DNA of 64,000 bases from Kushneria marisflavi (GCF_002157205.1 NZ_CP021358.1:496001-560000); one strand, 5' to 3'. Positions 18,028-28,342 are shown, counted from the first letter of the stretch. The notes: generated by a model from the letters alone, not told the origin. A program made the numbers and translations.

Positions 18028-21000
18028 GCTTCCGGCTCCTTGATGGGGCTGCCATCCACCAGCGCGGCCATTGCACTCATGAAGGGTGCGTACAGCGCCC
18101 GGGTGGCCGCCTCGAACCCGGCCTCACATAGATCGTCAAAGCGTGACCACAGCTCCCCCATCATGGGTTCGCGTTCACGCAGGGGCGCCGGGCCGTTGAA
18201 ACGGGCCTCTTCATAACAGGTCTGCGCCCGGGTAAGCCCCGCTTCGCGGTACTCACTCTCGCAGCTCTCATCGATGTTTCGAGGCCAGCCGGCGAAATAC
18301 TCCATGGCCGGCTCCAGCGCTGTGGGCAACGGCGCATCACCGGCCTTTCGCCACTGCTGACACAGCGACCGGAGCGTATCTCGCGCGTGATCAAGCGAGA
18401 CCGCTTCAAATACCAGTACGCGGTCTTCAAACAGCACCGTGGTCACGACCTGCTCGCCCATGGCGGTGAGCGCCATGTGCTCAAGCCAGGCGCGGATCAT
18501 CCTGTGCGGCTTGCCGTAGTGCGTCAGGCGTCCGCTACGGTCGCGGCGAAAATGTCCAAAGTGAGCCGGCGCCAGCACACAGCGATGAAGCCCGCCGGTG
18601 TCATCTCGCCACAGGCCATCAAGTCGATCCGACAATACGGTCGTGCCGGCATCATTCAATACTTCGACCCGCATCGCCTCGACCGGTAACAAACCGTTTG
18701 TCAGCTCATGCCACTGATCCAGCTGTTGCCCGAGAGGCTTGATCAGCGCTTCTGCCAACCGCTCTCCAAATCCCAGCGCCGGCAGCATGCCCTTGCGTCG
18801 CGCTTCCTCCAGCATCTCGCTCAGGTCTCGCTCGCGGCAGGCGCCTTCCAGCAGATGCCTTTTGAAGCTGAAGCGCTCAAGCCCGTCCAGCGCGAAGGGT
18901 TCGGCGTCTTCCTCCGGAACGGCAACGGGATGAAAATGAATGCCCAGCCGCCCGGCCGTACAGATTGACCAGGGCCGCCTCAACAACCGCTCAAGATCAT
19001 CAAGGCTGGCGGCCTCTTCCGGCGGCGGCGATGCACCCAGCGGCTCGATGGCCGCAATGGCGGTGGGGTGATGCACGCTTTCCCAGCCGCGCTCATAGGT
19101 GAACAGCCGATCAAAGGGAGCTGCTCCTCGCTCCAGAGCGAAGTAGGCCCGTGCAAAGGGCTGAAGCGGATGGGTCGTAATCAAACGCTCAAACAGCGCC
19201 GTCTCGGTATCTTCTGACTCAACGCGCCAACCCATCGACAGGGTGTCGAGCAGCTCACTGACCAGAATCGAAGGGGCGCGCTCACTGTTGTCGCGCTGGT
19301 CGCGGCCAACCCAGGAGAGGGTCAGCGCTTCACGCGTGGCCAGCATCGCCTCCAGCATCAGATAGCGATCATCGTCGCGGCGTGAACGGTCGCCGCTGCG
19401 ATGGCGAGTGGCCATCAGGTCAAAGTCCTGCGGCAAACGCACGCGCGGATAGTCACCGTCATTCATCCCTAAAAGCCAGGTATGGCGAAACGGAATGGCG
19501 CGCATCGGCATCAGCGTTGCAAAGTTGACCCGCCCGGCCAGAAAACGCTGGGCCAGGCCGCCCTCGTCGAGCCGATCGGTCAGCGCCTCGCGGAAGACCG
19601 CCAGCGACAGCACCTCTCCAAACTCGGCGCACTCGCCTTCCTCGGCCAGGGTGCGGGCCGCTCTGGAAAGACGCTCAAGAATATCGAAATCATTCTGCTC
19701 AACCGGTGCAAAAAGCGCCTCGAGCATCTCCTCCAGACGCGCAATCCAATCATCGATGCTCACGGGCGTCTCAAGATGCTGATACCAGTATCTGAGGCGC
19801 GTCATCAGCTCGGCCAGGCGCCCGGCCAGATCGGCTTCAAGCCCGCCGATCTCGTCATAAGCCTGGATGCCGTCGAAGCTGCCTTCGCCGATGGCAAAGC
19901 CCAGCAGCATGCGATCCAGACCGAACTGCCAGGTATTTTCCGAAAGCCCCGGCAGATCCAGCGTATCGCGATGCTCACCGTCGAGCCCCCAGCGCACACC
20001 GCTGCCGGCCAGCCACTGCGACAGTCTTTCGAGCTCTTCTTCCTCGATGTTGAAGCGCCGTCGAAAGGCCGGCACCTCCAGCCAGTCGAGCACCTCGCTG
20101 ACACCAAGACGCCGCTCGGGCAGCTCCAGCAGCGACAGTGCCGCGCTCATCAGCGGGCTCGCGCCAGAAGCAATCCGGTCGGAGACGGTATAGGGAATAT
20201 AGCGAGCGTCATCGCGCGGAATCTGCCCGAACACCGCATCAATCAGCGGCGCGTAGCGTTCGATGTCCGGCACCAGCACGACCATGTCTCGCGGACGCAG
20301 GCTTGAATCCCGGTCGAAGGCATCAAGCATCTGATCGTGCAGAATCTCGACTTCCCGCAGGGGTGAATGGGCACGTGTAAAGGCAAGCGAGCGATCTTCA
20401 GGCTGAACGAGGCGCTTGTCGCCCTCCTCTTCGGCGCGACGCGCCGGATGCACCAGGTCCAGCACTTCCTGTTGAAGCTGATGCAAAAGACTCGGATATG
20501 CCTCGGTCGGCGGATCACGAAAGATATCGTGCTCCATGTCAAAGGCGTTGTCGGCCTCGAAATCGTAAAGCGCCTCGATGAAGTCGCGGCCCTGTGCGCC
20601 CCAGCCGGCCAGCAGCGGATTGGCACTGAGGTGCAGCGTCTCGCTGTCCAGCCCCTCAAGCGAGGGTGCGGCCTGATGGCGCTGACGATGGCTGTCACGT
20701 CGCAGCTGCGCTCGCAGTGCGTCACGATCGGCCACGATATCGCCCCAGTAGAAGCGACACGGGTTGGCCACCATCAGTACGATATCCATTACCCCCGACA
20801 GGGCATGCAGGGCTTCAAGCAGCTGAAACGGCAGCGCCGAAATGCCAAACACGAACAGCCGGCGCGGCAGCGCTTTCGGGACAGAGGTCAGCGCGCGGGC
20901 CTGCACCAGAAACTGATCATGCAGCGCCGCGCGGTGATGACGCTGCGCCTGATCGGAGGCATCTTCCAGCAGCGCCCGCCAGAGCACGGGCTGCCAGTGA

Positions 21001-21524
21001 TCTACCGGCGCGATATCAAAAGGCGCCGTCTCCCCCTGCGCCCAGGCCGCCATCCAGTCGGGCCGATAGACCAGATACTGGTCAAAGAGATCCGCCAGCC
21101 GGGAGGCGAGCTGATAGCTCTTGCGTTCACCACAGGGCGCCACGCCTTCGATTTGATCATCGAGGGAGATTTCGTCATCGAGATAGTGGGCCAGCGGTGC
21201 AAACTCGCTTTGACGCAAAAGACGAGGCAACAGGCGCATCAGTCGCCAGGTCATCGGCCCCTTGTCAAACGGCGAGCGTTTGGGAATGTCATCGCCCAGC
21301 ACGGCACGGTAGGCGCGCCAGACAAAGCTCGAGGGCAGCGGGAAATCCAGCGAGGCCGCGACGCCATGGTGCTGTGCCAGACAGAGCTGCAGCCACTGCG
21401 CCATGCCGTTGGACTGCACCAGAAAGGTCTCATCTTCAAGAGGCCCCAGCGGGTCGCGCTCCGAAAGCGCCGTGGCGAGATCACGCAGATCCTCGAGATG
21501 GTTGGCGTGCAAAACAGTAAACAT
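18024..21524 (-). CDS. recC: Exodeoxyribonuclease V gamma subunit RecC
   Basis: A 1166-residue protein, close to E. coli RecC (1122). N-terminal [48 protein letters not shown] and [11 protein letters not shown] match Rec[36 protein letters not shown] and [20 protein letters not shown] mark the inactive helicase core, and the nuclease-like C-domain follows. RecC holds RecB and RecD together and reads Chi in double-strand-break repair. The start has GGGAG 5 bases upstream. Oddly, recB and recD are not adjacent on either side (a convergent DUF1348 gene downstream, an SDR gene upstream). Confidence 0.93.
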   Translation of the reverse strand: MFTVLHANHLEDLRDLATALSERDPLGPLEDETFLVQSNGMAQWLQLCLAQHHGVAASLDFPLPSSFVWRAYRAVLGDDIPKRSPFDKGPMTWRLMRLLPRLLRQSEFAPLAHYLDDEISLDDQIEGVAPCGERKSYQLASRLADLFDQYLVYRPDWMAAWAQGETAPFDIAPVDHWQPVLWRALLEDASDQAQRHHRAALHDQFLVQARALTSVPKALPRRLFVFGISALPFQLLEALHALSGVMDIVLMVANPCRFYWGDIVADRDALRAQLRRDSHRQRHQAAPSLEGLDSETLHLSANPLLAGWGAQGRDFIEALYDFEADNAFDMEHDIFRDPPTEAYPSLLHQLQQEVLDLVHPARRAEEEGDKRLVQPEDRSLAFTRAHSPLREVEILHDQMLDAFDRDSSLRPRDMVVLVPDIERYAPLIDAVFGQIPRDDARYIPYTVSDRIASGASPLMSAALSLLELPERRLGVSEVLDWLEVPAFRRRFNIEEEELERLSQWLAGSGVRWGLDGEHRDTLDLPGLSENTWQFGLDRMLLGFAIGEGSFDGIQAYDEIGGLEADLAGRLAELMTRLRYWYQHLETPVSIDDWIARLEEMLEALFAPVEQNDFDILERLSRAARTLAEEGECAEFGEVLSLAVFREALTDRLDEGGLAQRFLAGRVNFATLMPMRAIPFRHTWLLGMNDGDYPRVRLPQDFDLMATRHRSGDRSRRDDDRYLMLEAMLATREALTLSWVGRDQRDNSERAPSILVSELLDTLSMGWRVESEDTETALFERLITTHPLQPFARAYFALERGAAPFDRLFTYERGWESVHHPTAIAAIEPLGASPPPEEAASLDDLERLLRRPWSICTAGRLGIHFHPVAVPEEDAEPFALDGLERFSFKRHLLEGACRERDLSEMLEEARRKGMLPALGFGERLAEALIKPLGQQLDQWHELTNGLLPVEAMRVEVLNDAGTTVLSDRLDGLWRDDTGGLHRCVLAPAHFGHFRRDRSGRLTHYGKPHRMIRAWLEHMALTAMGEQVVTTVLFEDRVLVFEAVSLDHARDTLRSLCQQWRKAGDAPLPTALEPAMEYFAGWPRNIDESCESEYREAGLTRAQTCYEEARFNGPAPLREREPMMGELWSRFDDLCEAGFEAATRALYAPFMSAMAALVDGSPIKEPEA

Positions 21525-21658
21525 TGCGCTCCCGGAGACACAGCAGACGGTGGGGCCATCTATCCTACCTGCACCGCCGGGAGCTGCGAAGCGTTCACGC
21601 TGGGAGAAGCCCGCACGATCTGGCGCGGGTTAATGCTCGACAGCGAGTCGCGGCGGTG

Positions 21659-22462
21659 TCAGACCCCGAGATCATGGTCCGGGCGCATGTCATAGCGCAT
21701 GACGTTATGCATGAAGGCGCCATCAACATAGAGCGTGGTGCCGGTGATATAGCGCGCCTGCTCCGAGCACAAAAAGACCGTGACCCCGGCGACATCCTTC
21801 GTTTCTCCGATAAAGCCCAGCGGAATCCAGCTGTTCATGTTGTCAATTCCCAGGCGCTCGTTGTCTTCCTGATTGATATCGGTACTGATGGCACCGGGTG
21901 ATAGCCCGACCACGCGAATGCCGTATTCGCCCCACTCCACGGCTGCCGCCCGGGTCAGGGTCTTGAGACCGGCCTTGGCGACGCTGTAATGCGCCACGCC
22001 CTTTCTGACCACCTCATCGTGGATGGACTGAATATTGATGATAACGCCGCCCTGTCCGGCCTTTTTCATGCGTCGCGCAGCGTGCTGCGAGCAGTAAAAC
22101 GGCGCATTGAGATTGACGTTCATCAAGGCCTGCCAGTCCTCGCGCGGCATGTCTTCCAGCGCATGGGCGTTCTCGAACCCGGCATTGTTGATCAGGATGT
22201 CGATATGGTCGAACTGATCGTCAAACTGCTCGAACATGCCATCCACGGCCTGCGGATCACTTAAATCCGCCACCACCACGCCGGTTTTGACGCCACATTC
22301 GCGGGTCAGGCGTTCAGCGGTCTCGTTGACCTCGTCACGAGGCTTGCGCGTGTGAAAGGCCACATTGGCACCGGCACGGGCGAGCGACTCGGCCATGTGC
22401 GCACCGATACCGCGATTGGCGCCGGTGACCAGTGCCGTCTTGCCCTTGAGCGTAATCTCCAT
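21659..22462 (-). CDS. Short-chain dehydrogenase/reductase
   Basis: A 267-residue classical SDR. The NAD(P)-binding TGANRGIG is at residues about 13-20, NNAG follows in the middle, and the catalytic Ser (INIQSIHDE) and Y-x-x-x-K (YSVAKAG) are present. The C-terminal DGAF is typical. It resembles glucose-1-dehydrogenase or 3-oxoacyl-ACP-reductase-like enzymes, but the substrate cannot be assigned. Start: ATG 22462 with GGGAG 7 bases upstream. It sits downstream of an MHS-type symporter on the same strand with a terminator between, so the two may be separately expressed parts of one sugar or acid pathway (weak inference). Confidence 0.87.
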   Translation of the reverse strand: MEITLKGKTALVTGANRGIGAHMAESLARAGANVAFHTRKPRDEVNETAERLTRECGVKTGVVVADLSDPQAVDGMFEQFDDQFDHIDILINNAGFENAHALEDMPREDWQALMNVNLNAPFYCSQHAARRMKKAGQGGVIINIQSIHDEVVRKGVAHYSVAKAGLKTLTRAAAVEWGEYGIRVVGLSPGAISTDINQEDNERLGIDNMNSWIPLGFIGETKDVAGVTVFLCSEQARYITGTTLYVDGAFMHNVMRYDMRPDHDLGV

Positions 22463-22527
22463 CTGCTTCTCCCTGAAAGATTGTCCATGAACGCATGGCC
22501 CGGCGTTGCGGGGCTTTTGAACGGCCA

Positions 22528-22557
22528 TAAAAAAGCCAGGCTCGAATGAGCCTGGCT
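22528..22557 (-). terminator. Terminator of the MHS symporter gene
   Basis: On the minus strand, AGCCAGGCTC pairs with GAGCCTGGCT across a short loop, then a T run. It lies between the symporter stop and the SDR start. Confidence 0.88.
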
Positions 22558-22584
22558 GATAAGCGCCGGACAGGAAAGGTCGGC

Positions 22585-23904
22585 TTAGTGTGCGGCCTGA
22601 GCACGGTAGTGATAGTGGCGCCTGGCCAGAAAAAGCCCCATGACCACACCGACACTCATGACGCCGGCCACATACCAGGCAGGCGACATTGGCAGTTTTT
22701 CGATCGAGGTGGTCACGATCATTGGCGTCAGACCACCGGCGATGGCATAAGCCACGTTGTAGGAAAACGAAAGTCCCGTGAAGCGAATGGCGGCCGGAAA
22801 CGACTTGACGGCAATGGCCGGTACGATCCCGGTCAGCCCGCCGAAAAAGCCTACCAGCGCGTAGAGCGGGAACAGCAGCGTCACGTCGTGATGCATCAGC
22901 CAGAAAAAATAGAAATAGGTGATGCCCAGACCCGCGCAGGAAAGCATCAGCACGATGCCATCCCCGATCCTGTCGGCCAGCGCCCCGGCACTGAGACAGC
23001 CAATGATCAGACAGACGATCGCCACACAGTTCGCCTGAAGGGTCAGACCGCGGTCAATGCCGGCAAAGCTTTGCAACAGCGTCGGTGTCATCAGGATCGT
23101 GACCACCACAGCGGCGGTCAAAAGCCAGGTCGCGATCATCGAAATGGCCACACCCGGGCGATAGTCACGCAACAGGGTGCGCATGGGCAGCTCTTCGGAC
23201 AGCGCCTTGTTCTCCTGCATTTCGGTAAATACCGGCGTCTCGTGCAGGTAGCGACGCAGATAAAGCGTCACAAAGCCCAGTACCCCACCGACCAGAAACG
23301 GTACACGCCAGCCCCAGCTATGCAGGGTCTCGTCGCTCATGACGTAATTCAGACCAGTCGCCATGAAAGACCCCAGCAGAATTCCGGCGACCAGCCCCGC
23401 AGACAGGGTGCTGGTGGCAAAGGCGGTGTGACGGGCCGGCACATGCTCGGTCACGAATACCCAGGCGCCGGGCGCTTCGCCGCCGATGGCGGCCCCCTGC
23501 AGCATGCGCATGGCCAGCAGCAGAATCGGTGCCAGATAGCCGATGGTGGCATAGGTGGGCAGAAGCCCCATGATCAGCGTCGGCAGGGCCATGAGCATGA
23601 TGGAGAGCATGAACATCTTCTTGCGACCCAGCCGATCACCGAAGTGCGCCATGATGACGCCACCGATGGGTCGGGCAATGTAGCCGGCGGCAAAGATGCC
23701 AAAGGTCTGTACCAGACGCAGCCACTCGGGCATGTCAGGCGGAAAGAAGAGCTGGCCGACCACGCTTGCAAAGAAAACGAAGATAACGAAATCGTAGAAC
23801 TCAAGCGCACCGCCCAGTGCGGAAAGCCCCAGTGTCTTGATATCGCGGGCGCCCAATGGACGCGTCACGGACGTCGATGGTCCGTTTGAATTGGCATTGT
23901 TCAT
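22585..23904 (-). CDS. MFS transporter, metabolite:H+ symporter (MHS) type
   Basis: A 439-residue, 12-segment inner-membrane protein. GGALEFYDFVIFVFFA at the first helix, ARPIGGVIMAHFGDRLGRKKM in loop 2-3 and GAAIGGEAPGAWVFVTEH are hallmarks of the MHS family (ProP, KgtP, citrate and shikimate symporters). It therefore imports an organic acid or osmolyte with protons; the substrate is not resolved. The start is uncertain: ATG 23904 lacks a good Shine-Dalgarno sequence, and an in-frame GTG at 23970 would add 22 residues. It is divergent from argE. Confidence 0.85.
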   Translation of the reverse strand: MNNANSNGPSTSVTRPLGARDIKTLGLSALGGALEFYDFVIFVFFASVVGQLFFPPDMPEWLRLVQTFGIFAAGYIARPIGGVIMAHFGDRLGRKKMFMLSIMLMALPTLIMGLLPTYATIGYLAPILLLAMRMLQGAAIGGEAPGAWVFVTEHVPARHTAFATSTLSAGLVAGILLGSFMATGLNYVMSDETLHSWGWRVPFLVGGVLGFVTLYLRRYLHETPVFTEMQENKALSEELPMRTLLRDYRPGVAISMIATWLLTAAVVVTILMTPTLLQSFAGIDRGLTLQANCVAIVCLIIGCLSAGALADRIGDGIVLMLSCAGLGITYFYFFWLMHHDVTLLFPLYALVGFFGGLTGIVPAIAVKSFPAAIRFTGLSFSYNVAYAIAGGLTPMIVTTSIEKLPMSPAWYVAGVMSVGVVMGLFLARRHYHYRAQAAH

Positions 23905-24184
23905 GGGGAAAGTCGCTATCGAAAAAGCAGTTGACGTGGCACATACAAAGTCAATCTGATCGCGGATCACGCGACATGGTCTGCCGACATTCGCGGATCA
24001 CGCGAAATGGGTGCCGACCGAGCCGGATCCGATCATATCAGAAAAGTCACGCACAAAAGTCGACAGAAGTTCCCGACAGGAGGCGATCTTTCATCTCATG
24101 GAGGCTGCGTTACACTTTCAGTCAGGATCTGCCCTTTTAATGCCGGCAGGTCGTTCCCCTTTCTGTCCGGAGCCCGAGAACGCC

Positions 24185-25360
24185 ATGACGACATCCCCTG
24201 CCTCACTGCCTGCCACTGCCCGGGACATTCTCGCCACCCTTGTTGATTTTGATCTGCTGTCTCGCCAGTCCAATCTGGCCCTGATCGAGTGGGTCGAACA
24301 GTATCTGGATGCCTATGGCATCAGTCACGAGCGGATCGCCAGCGATGACGGTGAGCGCTTTAATCTACTGGCCCGAATCGGGCCCGATGTGGCCGGTGGC
24401 GTCGTGCTGTCCGGTCATACCGATGTTGTCCCCGTCGAGGGCCAGCAGTGGCAAAGTGATCCCTTCACCCTGACCGAGCGTGACGGTCGTCTTTACGGCC
24501 GGGGCAGCTGTGACATGAAGGGCTTTCTGGCCTGTGCCCTGTCAGGTGTGCCGGACTGGTCCCGACGCGAGCTCAAGCGTCCCATCTGGCTGGCGTTTTC
24601 CTATGATGAGGAGATTGGCTGTCTGGGCGCGCCCCGAATGATCGAGCATCTGGTCAAACACCATCCTGCCCCATCCGCCGTTATTATCGGTGAGCCGACC
24701 CTGATGGCCCCGGTGATCCTGCAAAAGGGGATCACCACGCTTAGAACGATCATTCATGGCGTACCGTCCCATTCAAGCCAGGTCAACCAAGGCATTTCGG
24801 CCATTCACATTGCAGCGCGTCTTGTCAGCCGCATCGAGGACATCATGAGCGAGCTGGCCGAGGAAGGGTCACTGGATGATGCCTTCAACGTGCCCCATTC
24901 AAGTCTGCATGTGGGCACCATCAAGGGCGGCAACGCTATCAACATCATGGCGCAGCACTGCGAGTTCGACTGGGAAATTCGACATCTGCCCGAGGAAGGC
25001 TTCGAAGCTGTCTACCAGCGCTTTCGCGAATACAGCGATGAGCTTGAGACCACTCTCAAGGGCGTCAATGCCGATTTTGCCATCGAGACCACCACACTGA
25101 CCGATACCGTGCCGGGGCTTGAAAATCGCAACAACGAAGAGGCGCTCGCGCTGCTGGAAAAGCTGGGCGTTCGTGAACCCGGTCAGGCCGTCGCCTATGC
25201 CACCGAAGCCGGGCAGTTTCAACGGGCCGGTCTACAGGCCGTCATCTGTGGTCCCGGCAGCATCGAGCAGGCACATCGAGCTGATGAATTCATTTCGCTC
25301 GAACAGCTCGAGCGTGGCGAGCGCCTGATGCAATCGCTGGGACCGATCATGGCGGAATGA
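24185..25360 (+). CDS. argE: Acetylornithine deacetylase
   Basis: A 391-residue M20-family metallohydrolase. H78 and D80 in VLSGHTDVVPV, D110 in GRGSCDMKGF and E142/E143 in SYDEEIGC are the metal and catalytic residues. GVPSHSSQVNQG marks the dimerisation lid, and YATEAGQFQRAG with ICGPGSIEQAHRADEFI the C-terminal half. It would cleave N2-acetylornithine to ornithine in arginine synthesis. Close M20 relatives act on other N-acyl amino acids, so ArgE is probable, not certain. Start: ATG 24185; the frame extends to 24011 without support. No other arginine gene is adjacent. Confidence 0.88.
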   Translation: MTTSPASLPATARDILATLVDFDLLSRQSNLALIEWVEQYLDAYGISHERIASDDGERFNLLARIGPDVAGGVVLSGHTDVVPVEGQQWQSDPFTLTERDGRLYGRGSCDMKGFLACALSGVPDWSRRELKRPIWLAFSYDEEIGCLGAPRMIEHLVKHHPAPSAVIIGEPTLMAPVILQKGITTLRTIIHGVPSHSSQVNQGISAIHIAARLVSRIEDIMSELAEEGSLDDAFNVPHSSLHVGTIKGGNAINIMAQHCEFDWEIRHLPEEGFEAVYQRFREYSDELETTLKGVNADFAIETTTLTDTVPGLENRNNEEALALLEKLGVREPGQAVAYATEAGQFQRAGLQAVICGPGSIEQAHRADEFISLEQLERGERLMQSLGPIMAE

Positions 25361-25507
25361 CCCAGCCCTCCCTGAGGCTTCCCTGTCACAGCCGAGCCGG
25401 GATCTTCATGACAGCAGGACAAACGGGAGCGGCTGGCAGCTGCCAGCCCTTCCGCAAGGCCTGTCCAATGGATGGATGCAAAAGCGTGAATTTTGCTGAT
25501 TTAACCA

Positions 25508-25515
25508 TCTATACT
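25508..25515 (+). promoter_or_regulatory. Possible sigma-S-type -10 element
   Basis: TCTATACT matches the extended -10 preferred by stationary-phase sigma factor RpoS (K-C-T-A-Y-A-C-T). No good -35 lies 15-18 bases upstream, which RpoS tolerates. It would give a leader of about 90 bases for the 84-aa gene at 25615. Inference from a short motif only. Confidence 0.35.
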
Positions 25516-25614
25516 GTCACTTAACGTAACGGCACAGCCAAGGATCAGGCCAGTGTCGATACTGTACAGATTAAAAAAGAAACACTGCTGTTACAGTGCA
25601 AGAGAGGGAGCCTT

Positions 25615-25869
25615 ATGAGATTTTTCAAACGCAGCTCGACATCTCTGGATTCGTCGCAAAGGGGCTACGCAGAGCTTGCTTCATCACCGGAGCAGGCCTC
25701 TGCCATGCTGATCGATGACAGCGAATATGATCGTCATGAAGGATTTGTTCAGCTTAAACATCGGCTTCAACGTGCGGAGTGGCGCCAACGGCAGGCATAC
25801 TATGAAAAGTATGGGGCCGCGCCAGCGCCCAGTATCATTCGTCCGGAACAGGACTGGCTGGTGCATTGA
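25615..25869 (+). CDS. Small hypothetical protein, 84 aa
   Basis: A charged soluble protein: Ser-rich N-terminus, helical middle (FVQLKHRLQRAEWRQRQAYYEKYGAAP), ending in PEQDWLVH. A strong Shine-Dalgarno sequence (GGGAG, 6-7 bases before ATG) supports translation. The 5' leader contains a small inverted repeat (CACTG...CAGTG, 25583-25599 region) just before the ribosome-binding site and a possible RpoS-type -10. I do not recognise the family. A weak terminator follows at 25909. Confidence 0.6.
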   Translation: MRFFKRSSTSLDSSQRGYAELASSPEQASAMLIDDSEYDRHEGFVQLKHRLQRAEWRQRQAYYEKYGAAPAPSIIRPEQDWLVH

Positions 25870-25908
25870 ATGCCTTTTGCACCATATCTACCGTCTCGTT
25901 CATCTGAC

Positions 25909-25936
25909 GGGGCCGCTTTCAAGGGAGCGGCCCCTT
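25909..25936 (+). terminator. Probable terminator of the 84-aa gene
   Basis: A nine-base perfect stem (GGGGCCGCT / AGCGGCCCC) with an 7-8-base loop; only TT follows, so termination may be partial. Confidence 0.5.
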
Positions 25937-26049
25937 GCGTATGTCACAATAAAAAGCAGCGCTCAATCACTTTCATGAGGATAACGCTACCGGGTATTTC
26001 GTTGCCCGAAGGTTATCCGGATTCATTATTTAGCTGGAAGGAAACTGGA

Positions 26050-26481
26050 ATGCGTATGTGCCCAGCGTTTTTGACCATACCCCTGAGTCTGGGACTTGTG
26101 CTGGTGATGCTTCAGAGCCCGGCACAGGCCGCCACTCAGCCTCAGCAGGGGTATCAGTCCTCACCGGGGGCAAGTGTCATGCGTGAACCCCAGAGCGGCC
26201 CGAAAGTCGACCGCCGCCTGGTCATTCGAACGCTGATGGCACATCGAGAAGACTTCAAGCGTCAGACCTTTGAGGTGGTAGCGCCACCACTACAAATAGG
26301 GGATCGAATTCCGGAAAATGTCGAAAGCGAGCAGCTCCCCGACGCGGTCAAGCAGGCACTGCCCCGCTATGAAGGTTACGCCTGGCGCCGTATCGGCAAC
26401 GATGTTGTGCTCATCGGCATCGCCTCTGATACCTTCTACGATATCTTCCCGGGCGTACTGAAAGAGCCCGAGACGCCTTAA
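26050..26481 (+). CDS. Secreted RcnB/CigR-like protein
   Basis: A 143-residue exported protein: signal peptide at residues 1-26 (FLTIPLSLGLVLVMLQSPAQA). The C-terminal domain ends in LPRYEGYAWRRIGNDVVLIGIASDTFYDI, which fits the RcnB family pattern (E. coli nickel/cobalt homeostasis protein RcnB; Salmonella CigR). The role of the family ranges from metal homeostasis to inner-membrane regulation, so I only infer a periplasmic homeostasis role. Start: ATG 26050 with AAGGA upstream; the longer frame from 25870 would bury the signal peptide. It ends before a strong terminator. Confidence 0.8.
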   Translation: MRMCPAFLTIPLSLGLVLVMLQSPAQAATQPQQGYQSSPGASVMREPQSGPKVDRRLVIRTLMAHREDFKRQTFEVVAPPLQIGDRIPENVESEQLPDAVKQALPRYEGYAWRRIGNDVVLIGIASDTFYDIFPGVLKEPETP

Positions 26482-26512
26482 GCACACTATCCAGGTAAAA
26501 GACTATCTACGC

Positions 26513-26545
26513 AAAAGGGCCCTGCTTTTGGCAGGGCCCTTTTTA
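26513..26545. terminator. Bidirectional terminator
   Basis: AAAAGGGCCCTGC and GCAGGGCCCTTTTT form an 11-base stem with a T-rich loop. It separates the RcnB-like gene and the convergent osmC-like gene and can serve both. Confidence 0.9.
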
Positions 26546-26572
26546 TGACTGCCTGAATCTTTATTTGAAAGA

Positions 26573-27004
26573 TCAGCCTTCAAGCCTTGCATCAAGGGTG
26601 ATGTCGGCGTTAAGCAGACGCGAGATCGGGCACCCTTCCTTCGCATCGTTGGCGGCCTTTTCGAAAGTCTGCTGGTCAGCCCCCGGAATACGGGCCACCG
26701 TTTTCAGCGCCACCTTGCTGACGTAGAAACCACTGTCGTCCTGCTCCAGCGTTACTATCGCCTCTGTCTGGATGCTTTCAGGCTCAAGATCGGACTGTCC
26801 CAGAATCATGGACAGTGCCATGGAGTAACAGCTGGCATGCGCTGCCCCGATCAGTTCTTCCGGGTTGGTTCCCGGCTGACCTTCAAAGCGGGTATTGAAA
26901 CCGTAGGGGTTTTCCTTGAGCGCACCACTTTCGGTGGAAACGACACCCTTGCCCCGCTTCAGGCTTCCTTTCCATTCGGCAGAACCTTTCTTCTGAATGG
27001 CCAT
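26573..27004 (-). CDS. osmC: OsmC family peroxiredoxin
   Basis: A 143-residue OsmC/Ohr-fold protein with both catalytic cysteines, C59 (AAHASCYSMAL) and C125 (AKEGCPISRL). Length and the N-terminal KGSAEWKGSLKRGKG fit E. coli OsmC rather than Ohr. It would reduce organic hydroperoxides in the cytoplasm. Strong Shine-Dalgarno sequence (GGGAGG). The next minus-strand gene upstream is tpx, 118 bases away, so the two form an oxidative-stress pair, perhaps separately transcribed. Confidence 0.9.
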   Translation of the reverse strand: MAIQKKGSAEWKGSLKRGKGVVSTESGALKENPYGFNTRFEGQPGTNPEELIGAAHASCYSMALSMILGQSDLEPESIQTEAIVTLEQDDSGFYVSKVALKTVARIPGADQQTFEKAANDAKEGCPISRLLNADITLDARLEG

Positions 27005-27122
27005 TACATGCCTCCCTGGTACAGATAATATTCAAAAAATCCCTGTGTCGGGCCAGTGCCTGACACTTCCCAAAGGATAGTCGATCCTTTCACACTGGCA
27101 ACTTCTTCGAGAATGAGTATTC

Positions 27123-27623
27123 CTACAACACCGATAGTGCAGCGTCATAGTCGGGTTCATTCTTGATCTGATCAACCAGCTCGCTGTGCAGTACCCGATC
27201 ATTTTCATCTAGTACGATCACGGCACGCGCGCAAAGCCCGCGCGGTCGGCCGCTTTGAATATCCACCCCGTAGGCCTGCACAAATTCGGCGTGATGACGA
27301 AACGTGGAGAGCATCAGTACATTATCCAGTCCTTCCGCGCCGCAAAAGCGACCGGCTGCAAAAGGCAGATCCGCCGAAATGACCAGCACGACCGTATTCT
27401 CGAGCCGGGAGGCTTGCTCATTGAACTTGCGCGTGGAGGTGGCGCAGGTGCCGGTATCAATACTGGGCACGATCGAAAGTACCTTGCGCTGCCCGGCGAA
27501 ATCCTCGAGAGAGACATCGTTCATTTCCCGTCCTGTCAGGGAAAATGATGGGGCCTTGTCCCCCTGCGCGGGAAAGTGACCGCCTACCTCAACATGGCCA
27601 TCGCCATAACCGACTGTCGTCAT
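27123..27623 (-). CDS. tpx: Thiol peroxidase Tpx
   Basis: A 166-residue atypical 2-Cys peroxiredoxin. The peroxidatic C60 is in [16 protein letters not shown] and the resolving C94 in GRFCGAEG; these positions match E. coli Tpx (C61/C95). Thioredoxin-dependent reduction of peroxides, especially lipid hydroperoxides, is expected. Shine-Dalgarno AAGGAG 9 bases upstream. Confidence 0.93.
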   Translation of the reverse strand: MTTVGYGDGHVEVGGHFPAQGDKAPSFSLTGREMNDVSLEDFAGQRKVLSIVPSIDTGTCATSTRKFNEQASRLENTVVLVISADLPFAAGRFCGAEGLDNVLMLSTFRHHAEFVQAYGVDIQSGRPRGLCARAVIVLDENDRVLHSELVDQIKNEPDYDAALSVL

Positions 27624-27702
27624 TTAAATAACTCCTTCCCTGATGTGCGTGATGGTCCGTGATACAGACGTTATGAAGGATAGATACCAGCGGCCTGCTT
27701 CA

Positions 27703-28254
27703 CTACCGCTGCCAGGGGGTGAGCTGCCAGTGCTCATGGCCCGGCAAAGGCGGCTGACACAGCACGGGCGCCACATTGCCGATGCGGGCACCGTAGGGGT
27801 GGCCCTGAGTCACATTGCAGATCACCCGAAAAACACCGGAGTGCGCCACGACCAGCGGGCACTCAAAGCGTGTCAGTAGTTCATTGAGGACTTCCAGCAC
27901 CCGGCGTTGAAAGCATTCCCAGGACTCGCCCTTCTCCAACGCCTCGAAATAAGGCATGGGATCCTGAATGGGCGTCTTTTCCAGCTCGCCCCAGTGACGT
28001 TCTCGAAGCCCGGCATAAACATGCAGTTCATTATCCGGCAGCGCCAGCCGAGCAGTCTTGCGGGCTCGAAACATGGTACTGACGGCCACATGAGACCATG
28101 ATGCCTGTCCAAGCATCGTGCCGACCTCACGCGCCTGCGACTCGCCCCGCGGCGTCAGGGGCACATCCGGGCTACCGGCAATGAGGCTGGCACGGTTGTA
28201 GAAGGTTTCGCCATGGCGAAGGAAGACGAAGGGACGCGGTAATAGCTCGGTCAT
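27703..28254 (-). CDS. Histidine phosphatase family protein
   Basis: A 183-residue phosphoglycerate-mutase-like phosphatase. The phosphohistidine motif RHGE is at residues 13-16 (FVFLRHGETFYNR). The second histidine is in VVAHSGVFRVI near residue 140, and LRERHWGELEKTP is the usual middle acidic segment. It is probably a small-molecule phosphatase; GpmB and CobC are relatives, and the substrate is unresolved. Start: ATG 28254 is preferred over an in-frame GTG at 28269 that lacks a Shine-Dalgarno sequence. Confidence 0.85.
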   Translation of the reverse strand: MTELLPRPFVFLRHGETFYNRASLIAGSPDVPLTPRGESQAREVGTMLGQASWSHVAVSTMFRARKTARLALPDNELHVYAGLRERHWGELEKTPIQDPMPYFEALEKGESWECFQRRVLEVLNELLTRFECPLVVAHSGVFRVICNVTQGHPYGARIGNVAPVLCQPPLPGHEHWQLTPWQR

Positions 28255-28342
28255 TGAAAATTCCGGCACTTATCAGTCAGCGGTCAGTTCTTTTAGTGTA
28301 CGCCTCGCCATCGGCAGGCGTTACCCTTGAAGACGTCATACA

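Noticed and set aside
20367..21695. 442-codon plus-strand frame opposite recC
   Set aside because: Antisense shadow; long only because of GC-rich third positions.
22546..23889. 447-codon plus-strand frame opposite the MHS symporter
   Set aside because: Gln/His/Gly-rich shadow that starts within the terminator; no family resemblance.
25500..25600. LexA box upstream of the 84-aa gene
   Set aside because: CTGT and ACAG occur nearby but not with the CTGT-N8-ACAG spacing.
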